This document shows positions 26,708-35,323 of a DNA stretch of 64,000 nt, piece by piece; the first letter of the stretch is position 1, and each line of letters begins with the position of its first letter. The stretch covers positions 310,001 to 374,000 of the forward strand of contig JABLXX010000002.1 of assembly GCA_013177825.1 (NCBI GenBank), in the 5' to 3' direction. The notes under the pieces were generated by a model. It saw only the letters and a list, made by a program, of their open reading frames with translations. It was not told the DNA's origin and ran no database searches. The translations under genes and the position numbers were made by a program. The DNA comes from Syntrophaceae bacterium. Its GTDB lineage: Bacteria > Desulfobacterota > Syntrophia > Syntrophales > PHBD01.

Positions 26708-26869
26708 CTTTCCGTTACCTGCCTCGCCTCGATCGATCCATTCAGCAACCGGCAACGGCAATCGGCGACCCCTTTGCCGCTTCTTCGTGAAATTTCCTGA
26801 TCCGCTGCCGGGATGGGAACTCGATGGTCACGACCCTTGCGGCCTGTCCCCCGATCCCCGCGCCCGGCA

Positions 26870-27601
26870 CTATTTCCCGAAGACGGTCTTCAGAATATCC
26901 GTCACCCGTGCGGCGGGATCGTTCCGGATCTTCTTCTCCTCGCTCCCGATCATGAGAAAAAGGCCGTCCAGGGCCTTATTGGTCACATAGTGATCCAGAT
27001 CGAGGGACTCCTTGGGCACCAGCGGGAGGGCTTCATAGGGAGCCATCATATCCTTGTAGGCCTTCGTCACGCCGACCTTGTTCATGTTGGCGGCAACCAC
27101 CGGCTTGAATTCGCCGTAGAGTATGTCCGACGTCTTCTCCCTGAAATAGTCCGTTGCCGCCGTGTCGCCGCCCTGGAGGATCTTCCGGGCGTCGTCGAAC
27201 GTCATGGCCTTGATGGCGTCCACAAACAGATCCGTAGCCCTGGGGGCCGCCGCCTCGGCCGCGCGGTTCATGCTGAGGACAAAGCGATCTACCTGCTCCT
27301 GAAAACCGAGCCTGGCAACCGTATCGGCAACTTTCTGAATTTTTTCGGGAAGGAGGATCTTCACCAGCGCATTTCCGAAATAGCCGTCCTTTTTCGACAC
27401 GGCCTTCACGGCGTTCTTCGTGCCGACGGCCAGAGCCTCCTTCAGGCCGGAAACCGTCGTCTTCTGATCCGGACCGGCCTGAGAGACGCCGCTTTTCGCC
27501 TCGGGAAGCCGGTTCAGGATATCGTCGAGGATACCCGCCCCGGCCGGGGCGGCAATGCCCATTGCCCCGAAGAAGACCAGAAACCAAAGGATTTTTCTCA
27601 T
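26870..27601 (-). CDS. DUF4197 family exported protein
   Basis: A 243-residue protein with a signal peptide (basic MRK, then [15 protein letters not shown], cleavage near APAGA-GI). The mature part has the DUF4197 pattern: ILNRLP at the start, GLKEAL followed by [19 protein letters not shown], then a long helical region. ATG 27601 stands at a better distance from GGAGGA than the ATG two codons upstream (27607). Role unknown; family members occur singly in Proteobacteria. Confidence 0.8.
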   Translation of the reverse strand: MRKILWFLVFFGAMGIAAPAGAGILDDILNRLPEAKSGVSQAGPDQKTTVSGLKEALAVGTKNAVKAVSKKDGYFGNALVKILLPEKIQKVADTVARLGFQEQVDRFVLSMNRAAEAAAPRATDLFVDAIKAMTFDDARKILQGGDTAATDYFREKTSDILYGEFKPVVAANMNKVGVTKAYKDMMAPYEALPLVPKESLDLDHYVTNKALDGLFLMIGSEEKKIRNDPAARVTDILKTVFGK

Positions 27602-27760
27602 TTTCATTCCTCCCTGGTATGGATTCGTTGAGAGGGGCAATTCACCCGGACCGGTTTGATCCCGAAAAGCGAACGGCCCGGATTGCTCAGGCAGCCCCCT
27701 TTTTTTTACAGCCATAACCCCGGGAAAACCGGAGATTGAATGGCATCCGTAATCCTTCGT

Positions 27761-28822
27761 CTAAAGCAGTTGCTTCAATATCTGCAGAAATTTTGTCATT
27801 TGTTCGTCGGAACCGATGCTCACGCGCAGGTGATTATCGATTCCGGGTTTATTGAAATATCGTACCAGGACATTCATTTCTTTCAACCTGGCGTATAAAT
27901 CGCCTGCCCGAATCGTGGGGTGGCTGATGAAAAGAAAGTTCGCCTTCGATTCAATCACTTTAAAACCGATGTCCGTCAGTTCCCGGCTGATCCTTTCCCT
28001 GGTGTTGATGATTTTTTGCCTCGTTTCCTGAAAATAGGCCTCGTCCTGAAACGCGGCCTCTGCTCCCGCCAGTGCCAGGCGATCGATCGTATATGAATTG
28101 ATGGAGTTCTTTATCCTGTAAAGCCCTTCCGTCAGTTGCCGGTGGCCCATGGCGAACCCCACCCGGAGGCCGGCCAGCGAGCGGGATTTGGAGAGCGTCT
28201 GGATGACCAGCAGGTTGGGGAATTCATGGACCAGTTCAACGGCGGATTCTCCTCCGAAATCGATGTATGCTTCGTCGATCAGGACCACGTTATCCAGGGT
28301 ATTGTTAAACTCAATGACCTGCCGCAATGCTGCAGGCGGCAGGCATTTCCCGGTCGGCGCATTGGGATTGGCGATGATGATGCCGCCGTTTCCGGTCATG
28401 AATTTTTCCACGGGGATATTGAAATCGGGGTCCACCGGAACCAGGCGGTAATGGATCGAAAACAGATCGGCATACACCGGATAGAAACTGTACGTGATAT
28501 CCGGAAACAGAATCTCCCGGCCGGGAGAGAAGAAGGCGGCAAACGCAAAGGCCAGGATCTCGTCGGAGCCGTTTCCGATGAACACCTGTTCCGTGGACAG
28601 GCCGTGATATCCGGCGATCGTCGCTCTCAGCTCTTCGCTGTTCGGGTCGGGATAGAGCCGGAGGTCGGAATTGACGGCCTGCCGGAGGGTTTCCATGACC
28701 AGCGGCGAAGGCGGGTATGGGTTTTCGTTCGTATTGAGCTTCAGATATTTCCTGTCCTTGAACTGTTCACCGGGGGTATACGGCTCCAGGCTTTTTGTCT
28801 TTTCATTCCAATATTTGCTCAT
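27761..28822 (-). CDS. hisC: Histidinol-phosphate aminotransferase
   Basis: A 353-residue fold-type I PLP enzyme. It converts imidazole-acetol phosphate and glutamate to histidinol phosphate in histidine synthesis. Seen are KLNTNENPYPPSP at the start (29-40), FIGNGSDEIL (phosphate/PLP site, 81-90), NPNAPTGK (152-159), DEAYIDFG (183-190), and Lys212 in TLSKSRSLAGLR, the PLP lysine. ATG 28822 follows GGAAGGA; the upstream open frame lacks a credible start. No other his genes adjoin it. A broader aromatic aminotransferase role is possible for stand-alone copies. Confidence 0.87.
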   Translation of the reverse strand: MSKYWNEKTKSLEPYTPGEQFKDRKYLKLNTNENPYPPSPLVMETLRQAVNSDLRLYPDPNSEELRATIAGYHGLSTEQVFIGNGSDEILAFAFAAFFSPGREILFPDITYSFYPVYADLFSIHYRLVPVDPDFNIPVEKFMTGNGGIIIANPNAPTGKCLPPAALRQVIEFNNTLDNVVLIDEAYIDFGGESAVELVHEFPNLLVIQTLSKSRSLAGLRVGFAMGHRQLTEGLYRIKNSINSYTIDRLALAGAEAAFQDEAYFQETRQKIINTRERISRELTDIGFKVIESKANFLFISHPTIRAGDLYARLKEMNVLVRYFNKPGIDNHLRVSIGSDEQMTKFLQILKQLL

Positions 28823-28899
28823 AGAAGACCGTCCTTCCGAGAGATACACTACGGCTCGCTTACCGTCTCCGATCACGGACTGATATGAATCAACCGCAG

Positions 28900-29739
28900 T
28901 CAATGTTCCGAAAATTGAACGCCGATTGCATTGGGTATCGGCCATTGATGCATATTCCGGTCATCCTGCCTCAGATCGGTTTCATAGCTGCCCGCGAGGT
29001 TGATGACAAGATCCCTGGTTCTGATCGACAGGCTGGCCAGAGGTCCTCCCTCCATGTGCATCATCCGGATGACGCCCAGGTCGAGGGATTTGACCGTTTC
29101 GTTGAAATTCCTCATGGTCAGCGGGGACCGGCAAAACAGGAAGAGAATCCTCCCATCCTTGTCCATGCCCACGGCGGATTCGCTCCATTTCCTGTCTTCC
29201 CTGCTCCAGACGCTCACTCCATTGCCCTTGATCAAACGAAGATTCTGAACCACGGCATCGTAGTCAGCCAGGCGCTTCATTGAATCGGGAGTGTCGAGGT
29301 CAACCAAGATCGCCTTGGGAATCCCGTTCTTCCTGGGGCCGAAGGCAAGTGCCGTGTTGTACTTCCTGTTCCACCGTCTGTTCTGGATGTGGGCTTTGTT
29401 TCTGAGGTATCCGACATTGGTCCGGTAGTCTTTAAGAAACATTCCGGCATTGATCGCAACAGCCAGATTGAGATCCGCGCACCATTGAGCCGTTGAGCGG
29501 ATCCGGTTGCCATGTTCCGATGCGAGGGCCAGTTTCAGTTTTGCATGTGCAGGATCGATGCGAACGACATGGATTCTCCGATCTCCGCTATCGGGCAACG
29601 GGCGTATGGGAAAGGCCGCGTATTCAACGCCTTTTGCCGGCATTTTCCATTGCCCGACGGGCCGGCCCGTCGCCGGCAGAGGAAACGAGGCAAGCAGCCC
29701 AAGCAAAACGATGGCTGCCCGTATGAGACATCTGTTCAT
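28900..29739 (-). CDS. Phosphodiester glycosidase (NAGPA)-domain exported protein
   Basis: A 279-residue protein with an N-terminal signal (IRAAIVLLGLLASFPLPA). The mature part carries the NAGPA/DUF2233 pattern: VVRIDPAHAKLKL, WCADLNLAVAINAGMF (about 87-102), and a late MMHMEGGPLASLSI (about 229-242) near the proposed active site. The fold was named for the human uncovering enzyme that removes N-acetylglucosamine from phosphate; bacterial members cleave sugar phosphodiesters or peptidoglycan parts. Its end is 77 bases upstream of hisC on the same strand. Substrate unknown. Confidence 0.8.
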   Translation of the reverse strand: MNRCLIRAAIVLLGLLASFPLPATGRPVGQWKMPAKGVEYAAFPIRPLPDSGDRRIHVVRIDPAHAKLKLALASEHGNRIRSTAQWCADLNLAVAINAGMFLKDYRTNVGYLRNKAHIQNRRWNRKYNTALAFGPRKNGIPKAILVDLDTPDSMKRLADYDAVVQNLRLIKGNGVSVWSREDRKWSESAVGMDKDGRILFLFCRSPLTMRNFNETVKSLDLGVIRMMHMEGGPLASLSIRTRDLVINLAGSYETDLRQDDRNMHQWPIPNAIGVQFSEH

Positions 29740-29827
29740 GGAATCACTCGCGCCGGTTCTTTTCTCCGTTCCCGTCCGCTGCGATCTTTCCCCGATACCC
29801 GGAGGTTCAGGAGCGGGCGAAAATCAC

Positions 29828-29857
29828 TTGTCTCCAATGTCCTTGGCAGCCTATGAT
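29828..29857 (+). promoter_or_regulatory. Sigma-70-type promoter for terC
   Basis: TTGTCT (29828-29833) and TATGAT (29852-29857) are 18 bases apart, about 28 bases before the TerC start codon. Matches are 4/6 and 5/6 to consensus. Confidence 0.45.
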
Positions 29858-29885
29858 TCGCAAAAAATGACACGGGAGACAAGAC

Positions 29886-30632
29886 ATGTTTGCCTGGATG
29901 ACCGGAATCGAGGGGTGGATCGCCCTCGGCACTCTGACGGCCCTGGAGATTGTCCTGGGCATCGACAACATCATTTTCATCTCCATCCTTGTCGGGCGCC
30001 TGCCCGAGAAAAAACGCGACCTGGCCAGGAATACGGGGCTTTTCCTGGCTATGCTGACGCGCCTGGCCCTTCTGTTTTCGATCGTCTGGGTCGCCGGTTT
30101 GACGGAGCCCTGGTTTTCCGTGTTCGGCATCGAGATTTCGGGACGCGACGTGATCCTGATCGGCGGCGGCCTGTTCCTGATGGCGAAGGCAACCCATGAA
30201 ATCCACAACAGCCTGGAGGGTGTTCAGGAATCCGCTCCCACACACGCAAAAGCGGGCATGGCCGCTGTTCTGGCTCAGATTGCCGTCCTGGATATCGTCT
30301 TCTCCCTGGATTCGGTCATCACCGCCGTCGGTCTGGCCCAGCATATTTCGATCATGGCCATCGCCATCATCGTTGCAGTCGGGGTGATGCTGTTTGCCGC
30401 CAAACCGATCAGTACGTTCGTGGATGCCCACCCGACCATCAAGATGCTGGCGCTGTCGTTTCTGATCCTCGTCGGGGTCACCTTGATCGTGGAAGGCTTC
30501 GACGTTCACGTCCCGAAGGGATACATCTACTTTGCCATGGCGTTTTCCGTGGCCGTGGAAATGCTCAACCTGCGCCTTCGCAAAAAGCAGGGCCGAAAAC
30601 CGGTCAAGCTGTACAAGCCGAGTCTGAACTGA
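29886..30632 (+). CDS. TerC family integral membrane protein
   Basis: A 248-residue membrane protein with about seven hydrophobic segments. The signature EIVLGIDNIIFISILVGRLP (about 19-38) and its inverted-repeat partner VLDIVFSLDSVITAVG (about 135-150) carry the conserved Asp/Asn residues of the TerC fold. Family members export manganese or act in metal insertion at the membrane. GGGAG lies before ATG 29886. It stands alone, divergent from the glycosidase gene. No manganese riboswitch (yybP-ykoY type) was recognised in its 146-base upstream region. The 283 bases downstream hold small hairpins (AGTCGG-AA-CCGACT at 30753-30766) but no clear terminator. Confidence 0.88.
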   Translation: MFAWMTGIEGWIALGTLTALEIVLGIDNIIFISILVGRLPEKKRDLARNTGLFLAMLTRLALLFSIVWVAGLTEPWFSVFGIEISGRDVILIGGGLFLMAKATHEIHNSLEGVQESAPTHAKAGMAAVLAQIAVLDIVFSLDSVITAVGLAQHISIMAIAIIVAVGVMLFAAKPISTFVDAHPTIKMLALSFLILVGVTLIVEGFDVHVPKGYIYFAMAFSVAVEMLNLRLRKKQGRKPVKLYKPSLN

Positions 30633-30915
30633 CGGCCCTTCGGCCCGACCCTCATGGATGTGACGAACGGTATCGAAAGAAACACCGGCACGATCAGCCG
30701 CATCGCCCGTAAGTCAAGTTTTTATATATGTGGAATGGAAGTGAAACAAGCCAGTCGGAACCGACTGAAAGTGATAGTTCCGGAAAGGGATTGGCGGTGG
30801 ATGCGAAGAACCGGCTTGCAGTGAAGATGGCCTCTGCCATGACTTGGCCGAATTTGAACACGCTGATCCTCATGGCGGCCCGGGGACTCTTTCCCTAAAT
30901 TGTTTCCATGGTTTC

Positions 30916-31929
30916 CTATTTATAACTAACTCTGTTTTTCCCATTCTTTTTTGCAAGATACATAAGCTGGTCGGCACGCTGAATGAATGATTTCATGTCC
31001 TCATCAATTTTATATTGCGCCACGCCGATGCTTGCGGTCATGCATATATCCTTGTGCGAATTTGGAGAAAACCTCTCTTTATTGAATTCCATCCGGATTC
31101 TCTCCGCCATGATTGCCCCGTCTTTCGCGGTGGTCATGGGCAGAAGGACGGTAAATTCCTCGCCCCCGTAACGAAAGGCTGAGTCCGTCTGGCGCAGGCA
31201 TCGTTTCATGACCTGCCCGAATCTTGATAGCACCGCGTCTCCGTTGACGTGGCCGTATGTGTCGTTGAACGCCTTGAAGTTGTCCAGATCGAGGAGAAGG
31301 AGGGTCAGCGGCTCGCAGTACCGGTTTACACGATCGATTTCCGACTGCAGCTGCTGATAGAAATGTCTTGCATTATAAAGCTGGGTGAGTTCATCGACAA
31401 GACTCAGTTCACGGTATCGCTCCTCACTCGCTTTCAGTCGCTCTTCCGCCTGTTTCCGCTCGTTAATATCCGTCACCAGATATAATGTCGCCGGTTTTCC
31501 ATTCCATGACAGCCCGGTTGTTGCAGAGAGAACGATCCAGGTCGGCCTGCCGTCTGTGCCGATGAACCGGAACTCATACAAATCAGGCGCCGTCTCTCCA
31601 TAGACTCGCTTCCAGTAGTTGCCTACAACATAATCGCGGTCTTCCGGCCAGACATGATTCACGAAGGGAAACCCTTCCAGAACCTCCACGGAAGCCCCCA
31701 GTATGGCAGCCATTTTTTGGCTGACAAATACGAAACAACCTTCCTGCAGAACAAAAATCCCTTCATTTGCCTTGTCAAGAAATCTGCGATATTTTTTAAA
31801 GAAAGACGTCGCCGAGTCTCCATTCTTCCTGCTTTCTGAAGATGTATGATTCGTTACTTCGGATAATTGAAGACGAAGTTCATTAATTTCTTCTATCAGC
31901 TCTTCTCTGGTTTTATTTGAATATTCCAT
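30916..31929 (-). CDS. PAS-GGDEF diguanylate cyclase
   Basis: A 337-residue cytoplasmic protein: short coiled coil (about 5-25), PAS domain (about 45-165), second coil, GGDEF domain (about 180-337). The active-site loop reads RYGGEEF, and RQTD lies five residues before it, the I-site (RxxD) through which c-di-GMP inhibits the enzyme, so it should be an active, feedback-controlled cyclase. It starts at ATG 31929 and has lower GC than the central catabolic genes. It marks the left edge of the AT-rich segment. The protein at 55892-57922 has a closely similar GGDEF part. Confidence 0.9.
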   Translation of the reverse strand: MEYSNKTREELIEEINELRLQLSEVTNHTSSESRKNGDSATSFFKKYRRFLDKANEGIFVLQEGCFVFVSQKMAAILGASVEVLEGFPFVNHVWPEDRDYVVGNYWKRVYGETAPDLYEFRFIGTDGRPTWIVLSATTGLSWNGKPATLYLVTDINERKQAEERLKASEERYRELSLVDELTQLYNARHFYQQLQSEIDRVNRYCEPLTLLLLDLDNFKAFNDTYGHVNGDAVLSRFGQVMKRCLRQTDSAFRYGGEEFTVLLPMTTAKDGAIMAERIRMEFNKERFSPNSHKDICMTASIGVAQYKIDEDMKSFIQRADQLMYLAKKNGKNRVSYK

Positions 31930-32479
31930 GACATACCAATAAAAAAAGCGAACGATATCAATCAGCTATTTGACAAGAATGATGCCTCGGATAACCCTTG
32001 AATCAGTGAGCAAAAACCCTCTCGCAAGTAAATATGTCCATCCACCAGCCATTCACAGAAATGCTTTTAACCCGTTTATGTCCATAGGACTGAATCAACG
32101 TCCTTGGACAAAACAAGAATTGATTACATACGGGTATGTTGTATTTGGGAGTGTCCACGGCCGATTGGACAGGGATGCTTGAATGATTTCTCGGAAAAAG
32201 TCAAGCGATTATGCGTTAAGATTTGTAAAAAAAGTAACACGAGAAAGTGCGCTTCCATTCTTAGCTGCGTTCAAAACCATCCTCCATCTTATAAAACAGT
32301 TGTTTTGTCTTGATGTTCCGTTACGCCTCAATATACAGAAAGGTTCTGCAAGGATTTAAACGCTTTCAGCAACGTCCATATATTTGGAACAGCAGCCAAC
32401 CCGGTCGCTGATACAAGCCGACAGGCGGAGGATTTACCGGATAGCACTTGGCACCCATATTTTTTATACATTCAATTTA
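31930..32479. other. AT-rich intergenic region, nothing assigned
   Basis: These 550 bases between two minus-strand genes are AT-rich. Short open frames exist on both strands but none has a ribosome site or protein-like composition. TTGGCACCC at 32446 resembles half of a sigma-54 box but the -12 element is missing. No RNA gene was recognised. Confidence 0.5.
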
Positions 32480-32998
32480 TTATTCAAATATGATGCTGTG
32501 AACATCGGATTTCTTTACGGGGACTGTAATGATCTGGCCTTTGATCAGTCGGACCTTCATTTGCCCGTTCGCATCCGCTTTTCCCGCTTCAATTACCTCG
32601 ACTAATTCATATCGGGCATCCGTCAGCCGGAGATTCCTTCTGCCTGTATAGCCCATATCGATTTTAGCGATTCCCTGCTGGCTGAGACCGCCCAGCACGG
32701 TCTGCCCGTTGATCATTTCGAAACTCACAACAGGAAGTTTCGTTCCTCCTCCGGTCATATAGCTCTGTCCGGAAACGTAAGTGATCCTTCTGATTTCTTT
32801 CAAGGGCAGTTTGAACTAAGAACCGGACTTATCCATACAGGTAATCTCGGAAGCGTTTTCGTAATTGACAAGAACCCACGTAATTTCCACACCGTCCTTT
32901 TCAATGGTTCGAACGTTGACTCCGGGTTCAAAACCGGCGGTAAAAACCGAAGCGGATAATATGAAAATAAATGCAATCGATAAAAATATTTTTCTCAT
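32480..32998 (-). pseudogene. Exported small beta-rich protein gene interrupted by an in-frame TAG
   Basis: ATG 32998 is preceded by AAGGAGG at ideal distance and encodes a signal peptide (MRK, then FLSIAFIFILSASVFTA). The frame runs 60 codons and meets TAG at 32816-32818, then continues in the same frame without gap for 112 more codons to 32480. The sequence flows across the stop: ITCMDKSGS, stop, FKLPLKEIRRITYVSG, reading like one strand-turn-strand unit, and two later stretches (VSFEMINGQTVLGG, IITVPVKKSDVHSIIFE) resemble it. No ribosome site precedes any start in the second half (the nearest is TTG 32803). It is therefore a nonsense-broken gene, a recoded amber codon, or a sequencing error. 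Family not recognised. Confidence 0.75.
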
Positions 32999-33933
32999 TA
33001 TACGAACCTCCTTTTATTTCTTAAATACATTGTCTCTGAAATGATTCTAACTTTGGAGGTATAGAGGAAGTATAAGAAATGGTTACTGCCTGTCTATGCG
33101 AAACCCTTTCAGCGGTTTACGTCCGTCAAGTCAATCCCGATTGACATACAGAATCGATTATTTGAAGGACGTCGATGCATTCCACATCCGAAGGACTTTC
33201 TCTGCGAAACAGCTCATTCAGCAGACGAAGACGAAGCGTCAGCATCTGATCCCGTGTCATTCAGAGTTCAAGAGGATCATTGCCAGCATGCCAATCAGGA
33301 TGGACAGCCCTTTCTTTTTCGTGAATCTGCGCTGGAAACATGAAGGGAAGCACTCTTCGCATTTACCATGCGAGTTCTCTGGCTCTGCGCGTGTCGGAAA
33401 GTCGGGGTCGAGATCGACATGTATTCGGGCTTGAAGCACTCGTCGTGTTCGTCTTTCGTGAACGAAAAAGGGTATTCGCTCAACGAGGTACAAATGATAA
33501 CGGATCATGCCAGGAGGGACAGTGTAAAACGGTGCACTAGTGTTCAGTTGGAAGCGAAGCGAAGACTTCTGGAATGATAAGTTGTCGATATCAAAGGAAA
33601 AATCGTAAAGAAGTAAACTCGAAAAAGTTTCTGTACTTGTCTTTTATCCTGATTGACAATCTTCTCAATATTTAATTAAAAAAAGAGAAATGAAGAGAAT
33701 CTTGGTTTACATAAACCGGTTACGGCGCAACACATGTGTTAGGGCAATTAACTGTCGGGATTGTTTACACAACGACATCCTGTAATATTTCGATAAAGGG
33801 TTGTATTTGTTGTCATATACTCCTCCTCTACTTGTGTTGACAGTTACGAGCATCGTCGTTTTTATTTACACTGTTGATAAAATGAAAAATGCATCCTAAT
33901 AATTATTAAAATAATATTCAAGGCTTCCAAGAG
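32999..33933. other. AT-rich intergenic region, no supported gene
   Basis: About 930 bases between the broken gene and the first PEP-CTERM gene. Base composition is low-GC, with T-rich stretches at 33610-33900. Open frames of 60-110 codons on both strands (for example 33096-33434 plus, 33257-33508 minus) lack ribosome sites. Two overlapping minus frames near 33295-33483 give Cys-rich peptides that might be one frameshifted relic, but the support is weak. Confidence 0.45.
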
Positions 33934-33949
33934 TGGAATATTTATTGCT
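33934..33949 (+). promoter_or_regulatory. Sigma-54-like promoter of the PEP-CTERM gene
   Basis: TGGAAT-ATTTA-TTGCT keeps the invariant GG and the full TTGCW element at exact sigma-54 spacing; two of the six -24 bases differ from TGGCAC. Predicted start is near 33960, 46 bases before the ATG. PEP-CTERM loci in other bacteria are known to use PrsK/PrsR, a sigma-54-type two-component system, which makes this plausible. Confidence 0.5.
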
Positions 33950-34005
33950 TTCATCGCCGCGTCGTTGCTTGTCACTAAAAAAAAGATTGCTAGGAGGTAA
34001 GCGAG

Positions 34006-34551
34006 ATGATTAAATCTATTCGTTCAATCATTTTGGTCGTATTTATTTCCCTTATGATTCTCTTTCCTTGTATTTCACATGCGGGTCCGCTTTACATAGG
34101 AGAATGGGGTGTTGGCAATTTTAATTATATTATTGAAACATCATCCGATCCTGTTTTTGAGTCTCCCGGCATGGACGGTTTCAGATTGTTAAACGATTAC
34201 AATACCGAGATAACAGATTGGACAGGCTCGTTTGATTCCACAAACCAGGTTTCAGGTTCAGGTGCTGAAAGAGATGATCTTGCATGGTATATTTATTTTT
34301 CCGAAAGTTATGCCGATACACCATTCTCATTTGATATTCGTGTTTATCTTAACGATAATTTATTGGATTGGGCAACAATCAATTACAATGGTGGTGAATA
34401 TGGAGCTTTTAATGATAGCAAACTATCAAATTGGGAAAATTATGAAATCATAACACATCCCCTTAATCAGGTTCCCGAACCCTTCACCATGCTGCTTCTT
34501 GGTTTTGGGTTAATGGGATTGGCAGGAGCAAGAAGGAAGTTTGAGAAATAA
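34006..34551 (+). CDS. PEP-CTERM sorting domain protein (hypothetical, exported)
   Basis: The 181-residue product has a signal peptide (IILVVFISLMILFPCISHA, about 8-26), a 130-residue acidic, aromatic-rich mature part (many Asp, Asn, Trp, Tyr), and a C-terminal PEP-CTERM tail: VPEPFTMLLLGFGLMGLAGA, then basic RRKFEK. The tail is the recognition site for exosortase, which cuts it after transport. AGGAGG lies before ATG 34006. The mature region was not matched to a known family. Low GC compared with genes on either side of the island. Confidence 0.88.
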   Translation: MIKSIRSIILVVFISLMILFPCISHAGPLYIGEWGVGNFNYIIETSSDPVFESPGMDGFRLLNDYNTEITDWTGSFDSTNQVSGSGAERDDLAWYIYFSESYADTPFSFDIRVYLNDNLLDWATINYNGGEYGAFNDSKLSNWENYEIITHPLNQVPEPFTMLLLGFGLMGLAGARRKFEK

Positions 34552-34577
34552 GAAATCTCTTTGGGTTTATTGTTGAA

Positions 34578-34615
34578 AGGCAGGGTTTAATAGCCCTGCC
34601 TATTTTATTTCTTTT
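34578..34615 (+). terminator. Rho-independent terminator of the PEP-CTERM gene
   Basis: AGGCAGGG (34578-34585) pairs with CCCTGCCT (34594-34601), loop of 8, followed by ATTTTATTTCTTTT. It is 27 bases after the stop codon. The same stem recurs at 35084-35107. Confidence 0.88.
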
Positions 34616-34677
34616 GGCAATTATATAGGCATTTCTAAACTGAGATAACGTAAAAAACTTTCGCTTTTTTGAAATAG

Positions 34678-34869
34678 CACGACGGACAGGGGACATCTTA
34701 TTCCGACGAAAATGGGACTTTGAAGGCGGACATTGACAAACCAGGGGGTCATTTTTCGGTGACCATTGACATGGCCGACACCCAATGGGGATCACGACGG
34801 TACCGGAACATGGATCTGCTCAGAGAACAGGACTTGGATGAAGCCATTGACCTTGTGGAGGCAATCTAA
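34678..34869 (+). pseudogene. Possible 3' remnant of a gene (63 codons, no start)
   Basis: Directly after an in-frame TAG the frame is open from 34678 to TAA 34867-34869. Its translation looks protein-like (GTSYSDENGTLKADIDKPGG, then FSVTIDMADTQWGSRRY and LREQDLDEAIDLVEAI). It has no ATG at its head and no ribosome site before its GTG, TTG or internal ATG codons. GC is higher than in the flanks. The neighbouring bases contain short repeats (GACATTGAC / ACCATTGAC, GGTCA-N8-TGACC). I read it as the tail of a lost gene; family not recognised. Confidence 0.4.
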
Positions 34870-35083
34870 ACTCCCTCGGGCACTGCCACTACAAAAGCGA
34901 AAGATTCTTGACACTACCTTTTCAATGCCGATTGACAAGGAGACTTCTAGAAGGGAAAATAATCAATATAAATAACAGCAATCGTAAAGACTGCCAGGAG
35001 ACATAACTTCCCGCACTATTTGTTTTTCAACGTTGCCATTTAATACTATATTACACTGCTCATCGTTATCACTCATAATGAAA

Positions 35084-35107
35084 AGGCAGGGTCAAGTGGC
35101 CCTGCCT
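35084..35107 (-). terminator. Terminator of the minus-strand PEP-CTERM/small-protein unit
   Basis: AGGCAGGG (35084-35091) pairs with CCCTGCCT (35100-35107) around an 8-base loop; read on the minus strand it is followed by TTTTCATT. It lies 45 bases beyond the 44-residue gene. The stem is identical to that at 34578-34601. Confidence 0.8.
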
Positions 35108-35151
35108 TTATCATTCTCTGAAACGGGGTATGGGTTAATCTGAAGTTTTTT

Positions 35152-35286
35152 CTAACGAGAGCGCCTACTGTCGTCGCCAGATCGCCTATCCAAGCCACTT
35201 CTACGTTCTGCTCCTGTATAATTTGGATCCCTGAATTCCCTGCGGTCTCGATTACTTCTTCTGGTCTTGTCAGAACGATCTTCCAT
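35152..35286 (-). CDS. 44-residue Arg-rich small protein (ERRSG/DRRSG motif)
   Basis: A perfect AAGGAGG stands 7 bases before ATG 35286, and the frame ends with TAG at 35152-35154. The product is highly charged (about 13 Arg and 7 Asp in 44 residues) with a centre reading YTGAERRSGLDRRSG, a doubled RRSG/DRR pattern, and no hydrophobic segment. It lies 37 bases downstream of the PEP-CTERM esterase gene on the same strand and before a shared terminator, so the two are likely co-transcribed. The ideal ribosome site, terminator and the repeated motif support it as a real gene. Function is unknown; nucleic acid or acidic polymer binding is a guess from charge. Confidence 0.65.
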   Translation of the reverse strand: MEDRSDKTRRSNRDRREFRDPNYTGAERRSGLDRRSGDDSRRSR

Positions 35287-35323
35287 AACCTAACCTCCTT
35301 GTTAAAAGCATTTATATTGTGTT

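Noticed and set aside
32446-32463. Sigma-54-like TTGGCACCC at 32446
   Set aside because: The -12 element reads TTTTT with no GC, so the promoter core is absent.
33257-33508. Minus-strand frames with Cys-rich peptides, considered as a frameshifted relic
   Set aside because: No ribosome site, two frames must be joined, and no family pattern is visible.
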